Shown piece by piece: positions 34,519 to 43,239 of a DNA stretch of 64,000 nt (within the stretch, counting starts at the first letter, position 1; each line of letters starts with the position of its first letter). Source of the DNA: an uncultured Pseudomonadales bacterium (GTDB taxonomy: Bacteria > Pseudomonadota > Gammaproteobacteria > Pseudomonadales > Azotimanducaceae). The DNA is taken from positions 2,170,001-2,234,000 of the forward strand of contig CATOTI010000002.1 of NCBI GenBank assembly GCA_951813295.1, given 5' to 3'. The notes beneath the pieces are model-generated. The model was given only the letters and a program-made list of their open reading frames with translations, had not been told where the DNA came from and did no database searches. A program made the position numbers and the translations under genes.

Positions 34519-35516
34519 CCCGCACCGTCAACTTCGGTCTCTGGTACGACTTCCGAAATCCGAGCGGCGAACTCTCTTTCGAGGACCTCTATCGGGCGAA
34601 CCTCGAACAGATCGCGTGGGCGGAAACGTTGGGATTCAGTTCCGTCTGGCTCACCGAACATCACTTCTGTGAGGACGGCTACACGCCGTCGCCGCTCGTC
34701 ATCGCCGCGGCGATCGGCGAGCGCACCCGAGAAATGCGTATCGGTACGAACCTCATGTTGTTACCGCTTGCCGATCCGGTGCGTCTCGCCGAGGACGCGA
34801 GCGCGCTCTCGATCCTGACCAATGGCCGCTTCGACCTGGGGGTCGGGCTCGGCTATCGCCAGGTCGAATTCGATTACTTCGGGCGCAAGCTCAACCACCG
34901 TCCGAGTTTGATGGAAGAGGGCGTCGACATCGTTCGACAGGCGTGGTCGGGCAAGCCGGTGTCGCTCGACGGTAAACGCTTCTCGGTGGACAACCTGGTC
35001 GTCTCACCGACGCCGCAGCAGCCGCCGCGCCTCTTGATGGGTGGTATGGCGCCGCCGGCTATAGAGCGCGCGGCTCGTCTGGGCGATGGTTTTCTCTCGA
35101 CGGGCGGGATTGGTCACGATGTCTATGTCGATGCGTTACCCGACGGTCAGACGGGTGCCATTTGCGCCGGACATTGGGCGCTGATCTCACCGGATCCGGA
35201 GCGCGAGGCGGCGAACGTGGGCGAGCACGCGCTCTATCAGACCAACCAGTACGTGAGCTGGGGTGCGTTCGGACCGCCCGATGAAGTCCCGCTCTTTCCG
35301 GATGCCGAAAGTGCGCTTCGCGATGGGCTCTATGACCTCTGGGATGCGGACACGGCCGTCGACGAGTTGAAAGGGCTTCTCGATGCGTATCCGCAGATCA
35401 TCGACGTGCATTTCTGGGCCCAGCTACCGGGCGAGTCGATCGACAGCGGCAACGCGCGGATCGAGTATGTGGCCGCACAGGTGTTACCGCGTCTGCGCGA
35501 GCATCTTGCCGGATAA
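34515..35516 (+). CDS. Luciferase-like (LLM) flavin-dependent oxidoreductase
   Basis: 333 residues. VWLTEHHFCEDGYTPSPLV (about 45-63) is the hallmark of alkanal-monooxygenase-like family members, followed by RIGTNLMLLPLADPVRLAED, GRFDLGVGLGYR and RLLMGGMAPPAIERAARLG. It should use reduced flavin and oxygen or act as a dehydrogenase. Coupling to the upstream hydrolase suggests an oxidation followed by ester or lactone hydrolysis. This is the second luciferase-like gene in the window; the first, at 28236, belongs to a different subgroup. Confidence 0.85.
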   Translation: MTRTVNFGLWYDFRNPSGELSFEDLYRANLEQIAWAETLGFSSVWLTEHHFCEDGYTPSPLVIAAAIGERTREMRIGTNLMLLPLADPVRLAEDASALSILTNGRFDLGVGLGYRQVEFDYFGRKLNHRPSLMEEGVDIVRQAWSGKPVSLDGKRFSVDNLVVSPTPQQPPRLLMGGMAPPAIERAARLGDGFLSTGGIGHDVYVDALPDGQTGAICAGHWALISPDPEREAANVGEHALYQTNQYVSWGAFGPPDEVPLFPDAESALRDGLYDLWDADTAVDELKGLLDAYPQIIDVHFWAQLPGESIDSGNARIEYVAAQVLPRLREHLAG

Positions 35517-35550
35517 GCCGACATCGGCGTCGTAAGGAGGGGATGAGCGG

Positions 35551-36663
35551 ATGGGCTTTTTTTCGAAAGCGCGCTTTGCCGTGGTGGCGCTGGGCTTGGG
35601 CTGTACTCTCGTGTCCGGCGCGGCGTTAGCGGCGGAAGTCGATACGAGCACCCGCGCCGACATCTCGATCATGTCGCGCTTTCATTTCGCGACCCATACG
35701 CTCGATTTCGAACGAGCACGCGAGTTCTACCGGCAGATCGGCTATACGGGCGGATTCGGCGATTTCCCGCTGACCAATACGCACCAGATGGCGCGGGCGC
35801 TCGGCATGTTCGACGTTTGCCAGTACGAACTCGTCGATGGCGAGGTGATCTCCCTGCCGACGAGTACCAACGCCGCGAACATCGACCTGCTGCAGTTCAA
35901 GGTCCCGTTCAATGACGCGCCGCCGTACGACAAGCCGAACCATCTCGGCATGGCATATGCCGCCCTCCGGACGACCGATCTCGCGAGCGACGTCGAGTTT
36001 CTGACAAGCATCGGTGCGGCCCTGTTATCCGAGCCGTTCGGCACGCCGGGAGATCAGTTCGTCTTCTTCCGTGATCCGGACGGTGTCCTCTTCAAGCTGA
36101 TCGAATCGGCGCTGCCGCATGGCGATGCGAACGCCGACATGCATCTCGTCGAGATGCCCTACATCGGCATCAACGTGAGCGATCTCGATCAGTCTCTCGC
36201 CTTCTATTCCATGCTTGGTTATCGCGTCGAGCCGCTCGATCAGGAGGGCGGCGACGCCGCGGAGGGTCGTGCCTGGGGCCTCGATCAGGCGTTTCGATTT
36301 CGTGGCGCCGACGTGGTCCTCGATGGGGGTGATCGACATCGCCTGCGGCTGATTCAGTGGCTCGATCCCTATGATCCCGACCCGCCCTATCCAGCACCAA
36401 TCAACCATCGCGGGATCCAGCGGATCGCGCTCATGGTCCCGGATCTCGATCACACGGTAGCAACGCTCCGAGCGCGCGGCGTCGAGTTTCTTTCCGATCT
36501 TGCGCCGTGTTGCTCGGGGACCGGCTCGGATCGAAGCGGCATCGTGCACGCGTTAGACCCTGATGGTGTGTTCCTCGAGTTCGTGGGTCCGATCACGCCC
36601 CGACCGCCGAAGCCACAACCCGCGCATTGCCCGGCCCTCGAAATCAAGATGCCGGGTGGCTAG
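35551..36663 (+). CDS. Exported protein with two VOC (glyoxalase/dioxygenase-fold) domains
   Basis: 370 residues. A signal peptide (about 1-28, ending GAALAAE) is followed by two VOC modules: FHFATHTLDFERAREFY to DPDGVLFKLIE (about 44-190), and YIGINVSDLDQSLAFYSMLG to DPDGVFLEFVG (about 208-348). Each ends with a Glu in the typical metal-ligand position. AAGGAGGGG precedes the ATG. Exported VOC proteins are uncommon because most act on cytoplasmic substrates. It neighbours an exported SnoaL-like protein and a periplasmic quinohemoprotein. Confidence 0.8.
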   Translation: MGFFSKARFAVVALGLGCTLVSGAALAAEVDTSTRADISIMSRFHFATHTLDFERAREFYRQIGYTGGFGDFPLTNTHQMARALGMFDVCQYELVDGEVISLPTSTNAANIDLLQFKVPFNDAPPYDKPNHLGMAYAALRTTDLASDVEFLTSIGAALLSEPFGTPGDQFVFFRDPDGVLFKLIESALPHGDANADMHLVEMPYIGINVSDLDQSLAFYSMLGYRVEPLDQEGGDAAEGRAWGLDQAFRFRGADVVLDGGDRHRLRLIQWLDPYDPDPPYPAPINHRGIQRIALMVPDLDHTVATLRARGVEFLSDLAPCCSGTGSDRSGIVHALDPDGVFLEFVGPITPRPPKPQPAHCPALEIKMPGG

Positions 36664-37173
36664 CTAGTCCATCACCATCAGATCGAGGATCAGTTCGTCG
36701 AGCTGCCACGTGTCGTTCTCGAGAACGGCGCGCGCCCGGTAGGTGCCGACGACTCGTGATACGGCGCCGTTGTCGGCAATGCGGGTCGCCTGGAGATAGC
36801 TCGTGAGGCTCGCGTCGTGCTCGCTCGATTCCGTCCAGCCGACGCGTTGACTGCCAATGAGATGTTGCGAATCGGCCAGCCCGACCGACGACGCAGCAAC
36901 AAAATCGAGCCAGGCTTCCGCGGAAGGAAACGACATCTGATCCTTCAGACCGATCGTCGCCGCGTCGGTGAAGATCGCCTGGTACGCGTCGAGCGTAGCG
37001 CGCCGATCGGCGTCGCCACGGGTCAAGGCATCGGTTGCGTGGGCGTAGTGAATCAGGAGGTTTTCGATCTGACGCTCGGCCGTACTCATTTCACCCGCCT
37101 GCACAACAATCGATAGGGCGGCGACGAGTGTATTGCAGAACAGTCTCGTCGCTTTCCGAAAGCTATGGCGCAT
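36664..37173 (-). CDS. Exported SnoaL-like/NTF2-fold protein
   Basis: 169 residues. A short export signal (about 1-27) precedes a SnoaL-like domain (AERQIENLLIHYAHATDAL, AIFTDAATIGL, then VGTYRARAVLENDTWQLDEL). The function is unknown; the fold suits ketosteroid-isomerase-like or dehydratase chemistry. Its AAGGAGG ribosome site lies within the end of the quinohemoprotein gene, with which it overlaps by 11 bases, so the two are translationally coupled. Confidence 0.78.
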   Translation of the reverse strand: MRHSFRKATRLFCNTLVAALSIVVQAGEMSTAERQIENLLIHYAHATDALTRGDADRRATLDAYQAIFTDAATIGLKDQMSFPSAEAWLDFVAASSVGLADSQHLIGSQRVGWTESSEHDASLTSYLQATRIADNGAVSRVVGTYRARAVLENDTWQLDELILDLMVMD

Positions 37174-39055
37174 CGCCGTCCTCCTTTAGTCCGAGCGCAA
37201 TCAGCGCGTTGCCGGGGATGTGTTGGTTGTAGCCATAGCCCGCGTTGACGTACAGGCGCTGGTGCGCGACGAGCACGCCGCCGCCGCTGAATGCGCCGCC
37301 GCGAGCGATGTCCCCGGACACGGAAACATACTCGCCGAGCATGTTGCGCTCATATAGAAGTCGCCCATCGTCGCGTGTATAGATCCTGAGCCGCCCATCG
37401 AGAAAACCGGCGATCACCGCGCCCGGGATCGCCGTGATCGCGTGCGAGACGCCCGGACTGCAAAGCGTGGTATTCCCACAGACGTCAGGCGCAGGCGCTG
37501 ACCAAAGCTGCTCGCCCGTTGCCGCGTGGATCGCGTGCACGCCCGGTGCGCCTTCGAGCCCGCTGTCGTAACGCTGATCGTCGTTTGCCAGGACGAGATC
37601 GTTGATCGGCACGTACACCGTGGTTCCTTCGGCCGCGATACCGAAATGAACGCCACCTTGCACGCCGCCGCGGCCGATCTGGGTTTTCCAGCGCACCTCG
37701 CCGTTGTCGGGGTCGATGCCCACGACGAGGCCCGACTTCTGGCCGTTCACCACGACGTCGCGGCCGTCACCGGTATCGATCAGGATCGGATGCGAGCCGA
37801 AATCGTGGTCGGGTCCGTTCTCGACGGGACAGTTAGGACCCGATAGACCGACGAAGCAGGCGACGTTCCAGGCGTCGCCCGACGTCTGCTGGCTGACCCA
37901 ACGTTTCGCGCCCGTGTCGAGATCGAGTGCGATGATGGCGTCGGAGTTGCCATCGGCAGGGGAGGAATAGTTCTCACCGGTGCCGACGTAGATCTGTCGG
38001 CGTTTGGCGTCGATCGTCGGCGCCGACCAGATCGGCGCGCCAGACGGCGCCAGGATCGCTGTGCCGACCGACGTCTTTCCGACCTCAGTGGGCGCCTGGT
38101 CCGTCGTGAAACTCGACCAGTGGACGGCCCCGCTTGCTGCATCGAGCGCGAGTACCGCACCGCGGAATGTGCAGCATGCGTAGCTCGGGTTGGCGGCCGC
38201 GACGACCTCGAGCGAGGAGACGGTTACGAAGAGTTGCCCCTCGAAGTAGGTTGGTGTTCCCGTCAGCGTTGCGTCGCGATGTTCATGCGCACGCATCCGC
38301 CAACGCAGGGAGCCGTCTCGAGGATCGACGGCGTAGACGTTGGCGAGGAGATCGCCGAAGAAGATCAATGGTTCCGCGTCGTCCGATCCCGTCCATGGGG
38401 TGATGGCGACACCGGTGCGCACCTCGGCGCTGGCGGCGAACCTCCACCGCAGGCAGCCGGTTTCGGCATCGAGTGCGAAGACCGTTCCGTCCTGGCTGCC
38501 GACGTAGATCGCACCACCGCCGTAGACGGGCTGTGAGCGAGCCTGGAAAGCGCCCGGGTAAGCGAAGACCCATTTCACTTCGAGTTCGGCGACGTTGGCT
38601 GAACTGAGCCCGCCGGTGGCGAGCGGCTGGAAGCGGGAGTTGGCGAGATCCACACCCCAGCCACGAGAAACAGGCGGCATGGACGGATCGAACATGCGTG
38701 TCGCATCGCATCGTGGGGGAAGCCCCGCTTGGACTTCTGATGCGAGCCGTCGTCGCGTGACGAATTCGGCGACTGCCAGGCGTTCGTCCGGCTCGAGTGC
38801 GGCGGCTTGGGAGCGCATCGTGCCGTCGGTCAGCGCGGCGAGGACGGATCGTGGCGTCAGTCCGGCAAGCATCATTCGGCTCGGTGCCTTGTAGACGGCG
38901 GCGTCGTGACAAGACGCACAGTGTGTGCCGTAGAGCGCGGCGCCATCGGGCGTGGCCGCAAAGAGGGTGTTGGCCGAGGCGAAACAGGCGAACGAGATGA
39001 AGACGATGGCGACGGCCCGCGCCGGGTGAGATGAGCCGGATAGACGTGCTGGCAT
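37163..39055 (-). CDS. Periplasmic PQQ/heme dehydrogenase, polyvinyl-alcohol-dehydrogenase-like
   Basis: 630 residues. A signal segment (about 12-35) is followed by a small cytochrome c domain with one heme motif, CASCH at 46-50. A PQQ beta-propeller follows with many blade repeats (GTVFALDAETGCLRWRF, VLALDAASGAVHWSSF, VVGIDPDNGEVRWKTQ). Heme first, propeller second is the arrangement of PVA dehydrogenase rather than methanol or ethanol dehydrogenases. It would oxidise a secondary alcohol in the periplasm. It is coupled to the exported SnoaL-like gene. Confidence 0.85.
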   Translation of the reverse strand: MPARLSGSSHPARAVAIVFISFACFASANTLFAATPDGAALYGTHCASCHDAAVYKAPSRMMLAGLTPRSVLAALTDGTMRSQAAALEPDERLAVAEFVTRRRLASEVQAGLPPRCDATRMFDPSMPPVSRGWGVDLANSRFQPLATGGLSSANVAELEVKWVFAYPGAFQARSQPVYGGGAIYVGSQDGTVFALDAETGCLRWRFAASAEVRTGVAITPWTGSDDAEPLIFFGDLLANVYAVDPRDGSLRWRMRAHEHRDATLTGTPTYFEGQLFVTVSSLEVVAAANPSYACCTFRGAVLALDAASGAVHWSSFTTDQAPTEVGKTSVGTAILAPSGAPIWSAPTIDAKRRQIYVGTGENYSSPADGNSDAIIALDLDTGAKRWVSQQTSGDAWNVACFVGLSGPNCPVENGPDHDFGSHPILIDTGDGRDVVVNGQKSGLVVGIDPDNGEVRWKTQIGRGGVQGGVHFGIAAEGTTVYVPINDLVLANDDQRYDSGLEGAPGVHAIHAATGEQLWSAPAPDVCGNTTLCSPGVSHAITAIPGAVIAGFLDGRLRIYTRDDGRLLYERNMLGEYVSVSGDIARGGAFSGGGVLVAHQRLYVNAGYGYNQHIPGNALIALGLKEDGDAP

Positions 39056-39134
39056 CGCGCGAGCTTAGGTGGGTGTTCGTATTCACACCACTGCGAGGTT
39101 TTTCTCGGATCCGATAGAGGGTTCAGCCAGAAAA

Positions 39135-39190
39135 ATGAGACAACTGTTGACTTTGTCTCATCAGCGAGACAAAGTCGCGTTTCGTCTCAT
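39135..39190. promoter_or_regulatory. Nested inverted repeats built from four GAGAC sites
   Basis: An inner perfect 11-bp inverted repeat, GACTTTGTCTC (39149-39159) and GAGACAAAGTC (39166-39176), is flanked by an outer pair, ATGAGAC (39135-39141) and GTCTCAT (39184-39190). The block lies 14-69 bases before the lipase start. It looks like a multi-site operator, plausibly for the TetR-family regulator encoded at 40012. Confidence 0.55.
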
Positions 39191-39203
39191 TTCGGGTTTT
39201 GTT

Positions 39204-40012
39204 ATGGCAGATGTGAGGGCACGACGTCCCACGGCGGCGTTGGCATTGGCAGAAATCCCACGCGCGGTGTCCGAACTCGGCGCACTGATTCCCACCGCGC
39301 CGATTCTCAGCCTCGCGCCGCGCGGTGATGGACACCGGGTATTGGTTCTTCCGGGACTCGGTGGCAGTGATCGGTCGACGGTCGTGCTGCGTGAGTATCT
39401 GACGGGGCTCGGCTATCAGGCGGAGCCGTGGGGGCTCGGCGCGAACCGCGGGCCGCTCATGGATGGACTGCGCGAAGCGCTCGCCATGAAGCTCGATGCA
39501 CTCTTCGAGGCGGGTGATCAGAAGGTCAGCCTCGTAGGCTGGAGCCTCGGTGGCATCTATTCACGACTGCTGGCTCACCTCTACCCGGAGAAGGTGCGTC
39601 AGGTCATCACACTCGGTAGCCCGTTTTCCGGCAACCCCCGTTCGACTCGCGCCTACCGTTACTACCGCTATGTGGGTTCGGCGGGGGGCGCGGCTTCGAA
39701 GCATCTCCCCTGAACGATCTGCGGCTCCTGGCCGGCGAGCCGATTCCGGATATTCCCACCACGTCCATCTTCAGCAAGACCGACGGCATCGTGCCGTGGC
39801 AGATCGCCGTCGAAGAACCGGGCGACCTGCGCGAGAACATCGAGGTCGTGTCGAGCCACATCGGCCTTGGTGCGAACCCGGCAGCGCTCTTCGCCGTTGC
39901 TGACCGCCTCGCCCAGGAAGAAGGACGCTGGCGTGCGTTCGAACGGTCGTCCTGGCGACGTTTCGTCTATGGCCCGGCTGATATCAGCGACCGGGCGAGG
40001 GCGGACGTCTGA
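39204..40012 (+). pseudogene. Lipase-like alpha/beta hydrolase, frameshifted
   Basis: The first part (39204-39713) reads MADVRARRPTAALALAEIP, VLPGLGGSDRSTVV, LVGWSLGG (nucleophile) and RQVITLGSPF, then hits a stop. The sequence continues in another frame, with LNDLRLLAGEPIPDIP, SIFSKTDGIVPWQ (acid) and EVVSSHIGLGANP (His), to 40012. One extra G in the six-G run at 39683-39688 would join the halves. The intact paralog at 59452 has the same order of motifs, confirming that this is one gene. The break separates the Ser from the Asp and His of the triad, so no active product is expected as written. The TetR gene overlaps the final stop (TGATG). Confidence 0.85.
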
Positions 40013-40596
40013 TGCGCCGGTCATGGCATCGATGCAGCCCCGTGGATCTGCAGCGTCTGGCGCGCGCCTGGTTCGTCGATGCGCGACGGATCGAACTCGC
40101 GAAGCTCGCGCTCGAGCTCGGCATTTCACGAGCGACCGCGTATCGCTGGGCCGGTAGTACCGAGCAACTCATCGGCGATGTTCTCGCCGGGATCGTGACC
40201 GAGACGTTCGAACGAATCCGCGACGCATCCGACGAGCGCGGCACCACGCTCCTTCTCGAAGTGCTCGAAGGCACGATGCGTCAGGCGCACGCTTTCGAGC
40301 CGCTTCGACGCTACCTCGACGCTCAGCCCCAAACCGGACTCCGTCTCGTCGCGTCGAAGCACGGCCCCGTTCAGGCGCAGACCATCAAACTGGTCAAGGA
40401 TCTGATCGAGGCAGAAATCGAGGCGGGCGAGATGCAACTCACGGTGCCGACGGATGTGATGGCCTACGCGCTGACGCGCATCGTCGAATCGTTTCTTTAC
40501 GCCGACCTCATCACTGGCGCTAAACCGGATCTGAACAGTGCCGCGAAGATCCTCGAAATCATGCTCACCGCGCCCGAGGCGGGTGCAGCCGCTTAA
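40012..40596 (+). CDS. TetR-family regulator, QsdR-like
   Basis: 194 residues. The helix-turn-helix (ELAKLALELGISRATAYRWA, about 28-47) and the layout of the C-terminal domain resemble the QsdR-type group. It overlaps the stop of the frameshifted lipase and is followed 12 bases later by the peroxiredoxin gene. It probably controls the lipase promoter with its GAGAC repeats, though direct evidence is lacking. Confidence 0.8.
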   Translation: MRRSWHRCSPVDLQRLARAWFVDARRIELAKLALELGISRATAYRWAGSTEQLIGDVLAGIVTETFERIRDASDERGTTLLLEVLEGTMRQAHAFEPLRRYLDAQPQTGLRLVASKHGPVQAQTIKLVKDLIEAEIEAGEMQLTVPTDVMAYALTRIVESFLYADLITGAKPDLNSAAKILEIMLTAPEAGAAA

Positions 40597-40608
40597 GGAA
40601 CTAGACCC

Positions 40609-41082
40609 GTGCTCAAGATTGGTGATCGTGCCCCTCAGTTCTCGTTGACCGACCAGGACGGAAAAACCCACACATTGCAGACGTTGATCGAAGACGGCCC
40701 CGTGCTCGTTTTCTTCTATCCGGCCGACTTCTCCCCCGTCTGCTCCGCCGAAGCTTGCGTCTTCCGTGACAACTACGGCGACGTGCTCGACATCGGCGCC
40801 AAGGTGGTTGGTATCAGCCCGCAGAGTGGAACCAGCCACAAACGATTTGCCCGGACTTTCGGTTTGCCCTTCCCCCTACTCGCCGATCCACGCCGCCGGG
40901 CGATCCGCGGTTTTGGTGTCGAAGGCTTGTTCGGCATGGTCCGACGCGTGACGTTTCTGATCGATGCGGACGGAACCGTTGCCAACCGCGTCGAAGCGGA
41001 TTTCGATCTCTCCTCGCATGCGGGCCTGCTACGGCGCACGGTGCGCGAGGCCAGAGAAAGTTCGGCGCCCGCGCGGGCTTGA
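40609..41082 (+). CDS. Thioredoxin-dependent peroxiredoxin, BCP type
   Basis: 157 residues, the BCP/PrxQ size. The peroxidatic Cys is C45 in YPADFSPVC (Ser replaces the more usual Thr three residues before it), and C50 lies five residues later, as in two-Cys BCP enzymes. LKIGDRAPQFSLTDQDGK at the start and FLIDADGTV near 123-131 are standard. It reduces organic and hydrogen peroxides using thioredoxin. It starts with GTG at 40609 and lies close behind the TetR gene, 3 bases ahead of the Gfo/Idh gene. Confidence 0.88.
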   Translation: MLKIGDRAPQFSLTDQDGKTHTLQTLIEDGPVLVFFYPADFSPVCSAEACVFRDNYGDVLDIGAKVVGISPQSGTSHKRFARTFGLPFPLLADPRRRAIRGFGVEGLFGMVRRVTFLIDADGTVANRVEADFDLSSHAGLLRRTVREARESSAPARA

Positions 41083-41085
41083 TAC

Positions 41086-42319
41086 ATGGCCGGCGAACAT
41101 CCGATCCCGGTCGGCGTCGTCGGAACCGGGCGCGGGCTCTCCCTCGCAGCGTTGTTCGAAGCGACGGGCTTCGAGCTTCGTGCGCTTTGTGACGTCGAAG
41201 GTGCACCGCTCGAAGCAGCGGGTGCCCGGCTCGGCGTTGCGACCTATACGAACTTCGATCGCTTTCTCGACCACGATTTCGATGCGGTCGTGCTCGCCAA
41301 CTTTTTCCACGAGCATGCACCTTTTGCGATTCGCGCCCTCGCGGCCGGCAAACACGTCATGTCCGAGACCGCGGCGTGTCATACGCTCGGCGAAGGTGTC
41401 GCGCTGATCGAGGCGGTCGAGCGTTCGGGACTCGTCTACAGCTTCGCCGAAAACTATCCCTACATGGCGTACAACCAGGAGATGCGTCGATTTTTCCGGG
41501 CGGGTCGCGTGGGTGAGTTCCGCTACGGCGAGGGCGAGTACGTTCATCCCGATCCCGCCGAGGTCAAGCTCGCCCGCAGCCCCGGATTCGATCACTGGCG
41601 CAACTGGATTCCCGCGACCTACTACTGCACGCATTCACTGGCGCCGGTGATGTTCATCACGGGGACGCGGCCGGTGAAGGTCAACGGATTCGTCGTGCCA
41701 CGACTTCGATGATCCGACCCATCGCAGCACGGCGAAGGTCGCCGATACCGCGGCGACGATCGTCTGTCGCATGGACAACGGCGCGGTCGTCAAGTCGCTG
41801 CACGGCGCATTGCGCGGACACGATAACTACGTGCGCATTCACGGCAACCGCGGTTTGATGGAGAACACCCGTCACGGCGATCGTGATCGCCTGCGAGTCT
41901 GGCGGGAGCCTTGGGAAAAAGACTCGGGCGAGCCGACGGAGGTCGTCTACCGCCCCGATTTTCCGACGCACCATGACGTCGCCACGCGCGCGGGCCATGG
42001 CGGTGGCGACTTCTTCACGCTTCTCGAGTTCGCCGAAGCGATTCGAACCGGGGTACCGCCGGATCTCGATGTCTATGCCGGCGTCGAGATGAGCATCGTC
42101 GGGATTCAGGCCTGGCGTTCGGCGCTCGACGATTCCGCCCCCTTCGAGATCCCGGACTTGCGCGAACAGGTCCATCGCGATCGCTATCGTGAAGATGCCT
42201 GGTCACCTGACCCCACCCGGGGCGGGGACGATCGACCGCCGTCGAGCGTTCTCGGAACCATCGAACCGGATGACGAGGCACGCCGTCTCGCCGCATCGGT
42301 CTGGTCTAGGGCGACGTGA
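41086..42319 (+). pseudogene. Gfo/Idh/MocA-family oxidoreductase, frameshifted
   Basis: The N-terminal Rossmann part (41086-41712) reads PVGVVGTGRG, LCDVEGAP, AVVLANFFHEHAPFAI, GKHVMSETAACH and YYCTHSLAPVMFITG, then stops. The C-terminal half continues in another frame (HDFDDPTHRSTAKVADTAA, CRMDNGAVV, YAGVEMSIVGIQAW) to 42319. Removing the C at 41698 restores one frame, reading VVHDFDDP. The usual EKP lysine motif is replaced by SETAA, and THSLAPV recalls the GH109-like branch, so the reaction may be glycoside or sugar modification rather than simple oxidation (inference). Confidence 0.82.
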
Positions 42320-43175
42320 CGTCAGGGGTGCGTTCGAGCAGAAATTGGCGAACGCGGTCGACGGTGGCGGCGAGCTTGGCGGTGGATCGACAGTCGACGT
42401 CGAGCGCTTGTGCGTTCGGCGCGGTCGCGGCGATCGCATCAGCAATGCCCGTCGGGTGAAAGGCGTCACTGCCGGGTAGCACGAGCATCGGGTGCGTCAT
42501 GCGAGAGATTGCGACCTCGTTGACCGAAACGAACTTCGATTGCCACGGCCAGATACCGTCACGAAAGTCGACGACGAGCGCGATGTATCGCTCGCGCCCG
42601 AGCGAAACCAACGTCCGGTCGAAGCCCGGTTGATCGGCGAGACGCTGGCTCCACGGTCCGCCGGCATGATTCTCACTAAAGCGCGGGTTCTGCTTCGCGG
42701 CCGCGACGACCGCCTCGATGCCTTCCGCGCGCGTTACGCGGATCGTCTCGTTGAACATCGAATAGAACGTATCCATCGAGTTGGTTTCATCGAGACCGAC
42801 GGGGTCCTGAAGCACGGCCGCGGCGATTCGAGCAGGTGCATCGTCCATGAGCTTCAACGCATACGCGACGCCGATACACCCGCCGACGACGTGTGCCTGA
42901 TCGACGCCGAGATCATTTAGAACGGCGAGCTGATCATGAAGCATCTGGGCATACGAAAAAGGCTCGAGCGGCGCGCGGCTGGCACCTGCGTGTCGTTGGT
43001 CCATGGCGATGACGGTGAAATCCTCGGCGAGCACTTCACGCGGATCGAACGCGGCCGTTTGCCAGGCACTGATTTGACTCGAAACACCGCCCGGCGCGAG
43101 GAGTAGTACGGGGAATCCCTGCCCGGTGACTTCAACGTGAACCTCGGCCCCATCGGGCCGTATGACGACTGGCAT
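42306..43175 (-). CDS. Alpha/beta hydrolase with cysteine nucleophile
   Basis: 289 residues from the ATG at 43175. The fold is normal (VLLLAPGGVSS, VIAMDQRHAGAS), but the nucleophile elbow reads VVGGCIGVAYAL, placing Cys100 where most members have Ser. The acid lies in LPGSDAFHP, beside a His. A Cys nucleophile is known in dienelactone hydrolases, so a lactone or activated ester substrate is possible. It is divergent from a P450 gene with a 64-base gap. Confidence 0.8.
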   Translation of the reverse strand: MPVVIRPDGAEVHVEVTGQGFPVLLLAPGGVSSQISAWQTAAFDPREVLAEDFTVIAMDQRHAGASRAPLEPFSYAQMLHDQLAVLNDLGVDQAHVVGGCIGVAYALKLMDDAPARIAAAVLQDPVGLDETNSMDTFYSMFNETIRVTRAEGIEAVVAAAKQNPRFSENHAGGPWSQRLADQPGFDRTLVSLGRERYIALVVDFRDGIWPWQSKFVSVNEVAISRMTHPMLVLPGSDAFHPTGIADAIAATAPNAQALDVDCRSTAKLAATVDRVRQFLLERTPDVTSP

Positions 43176-43239
43176 CCGGGGTTCGTCCTCCGCCGTTTCG
43201 GGCGTACGATACACGCACATGTCGTCGTATGGGGGGGCC

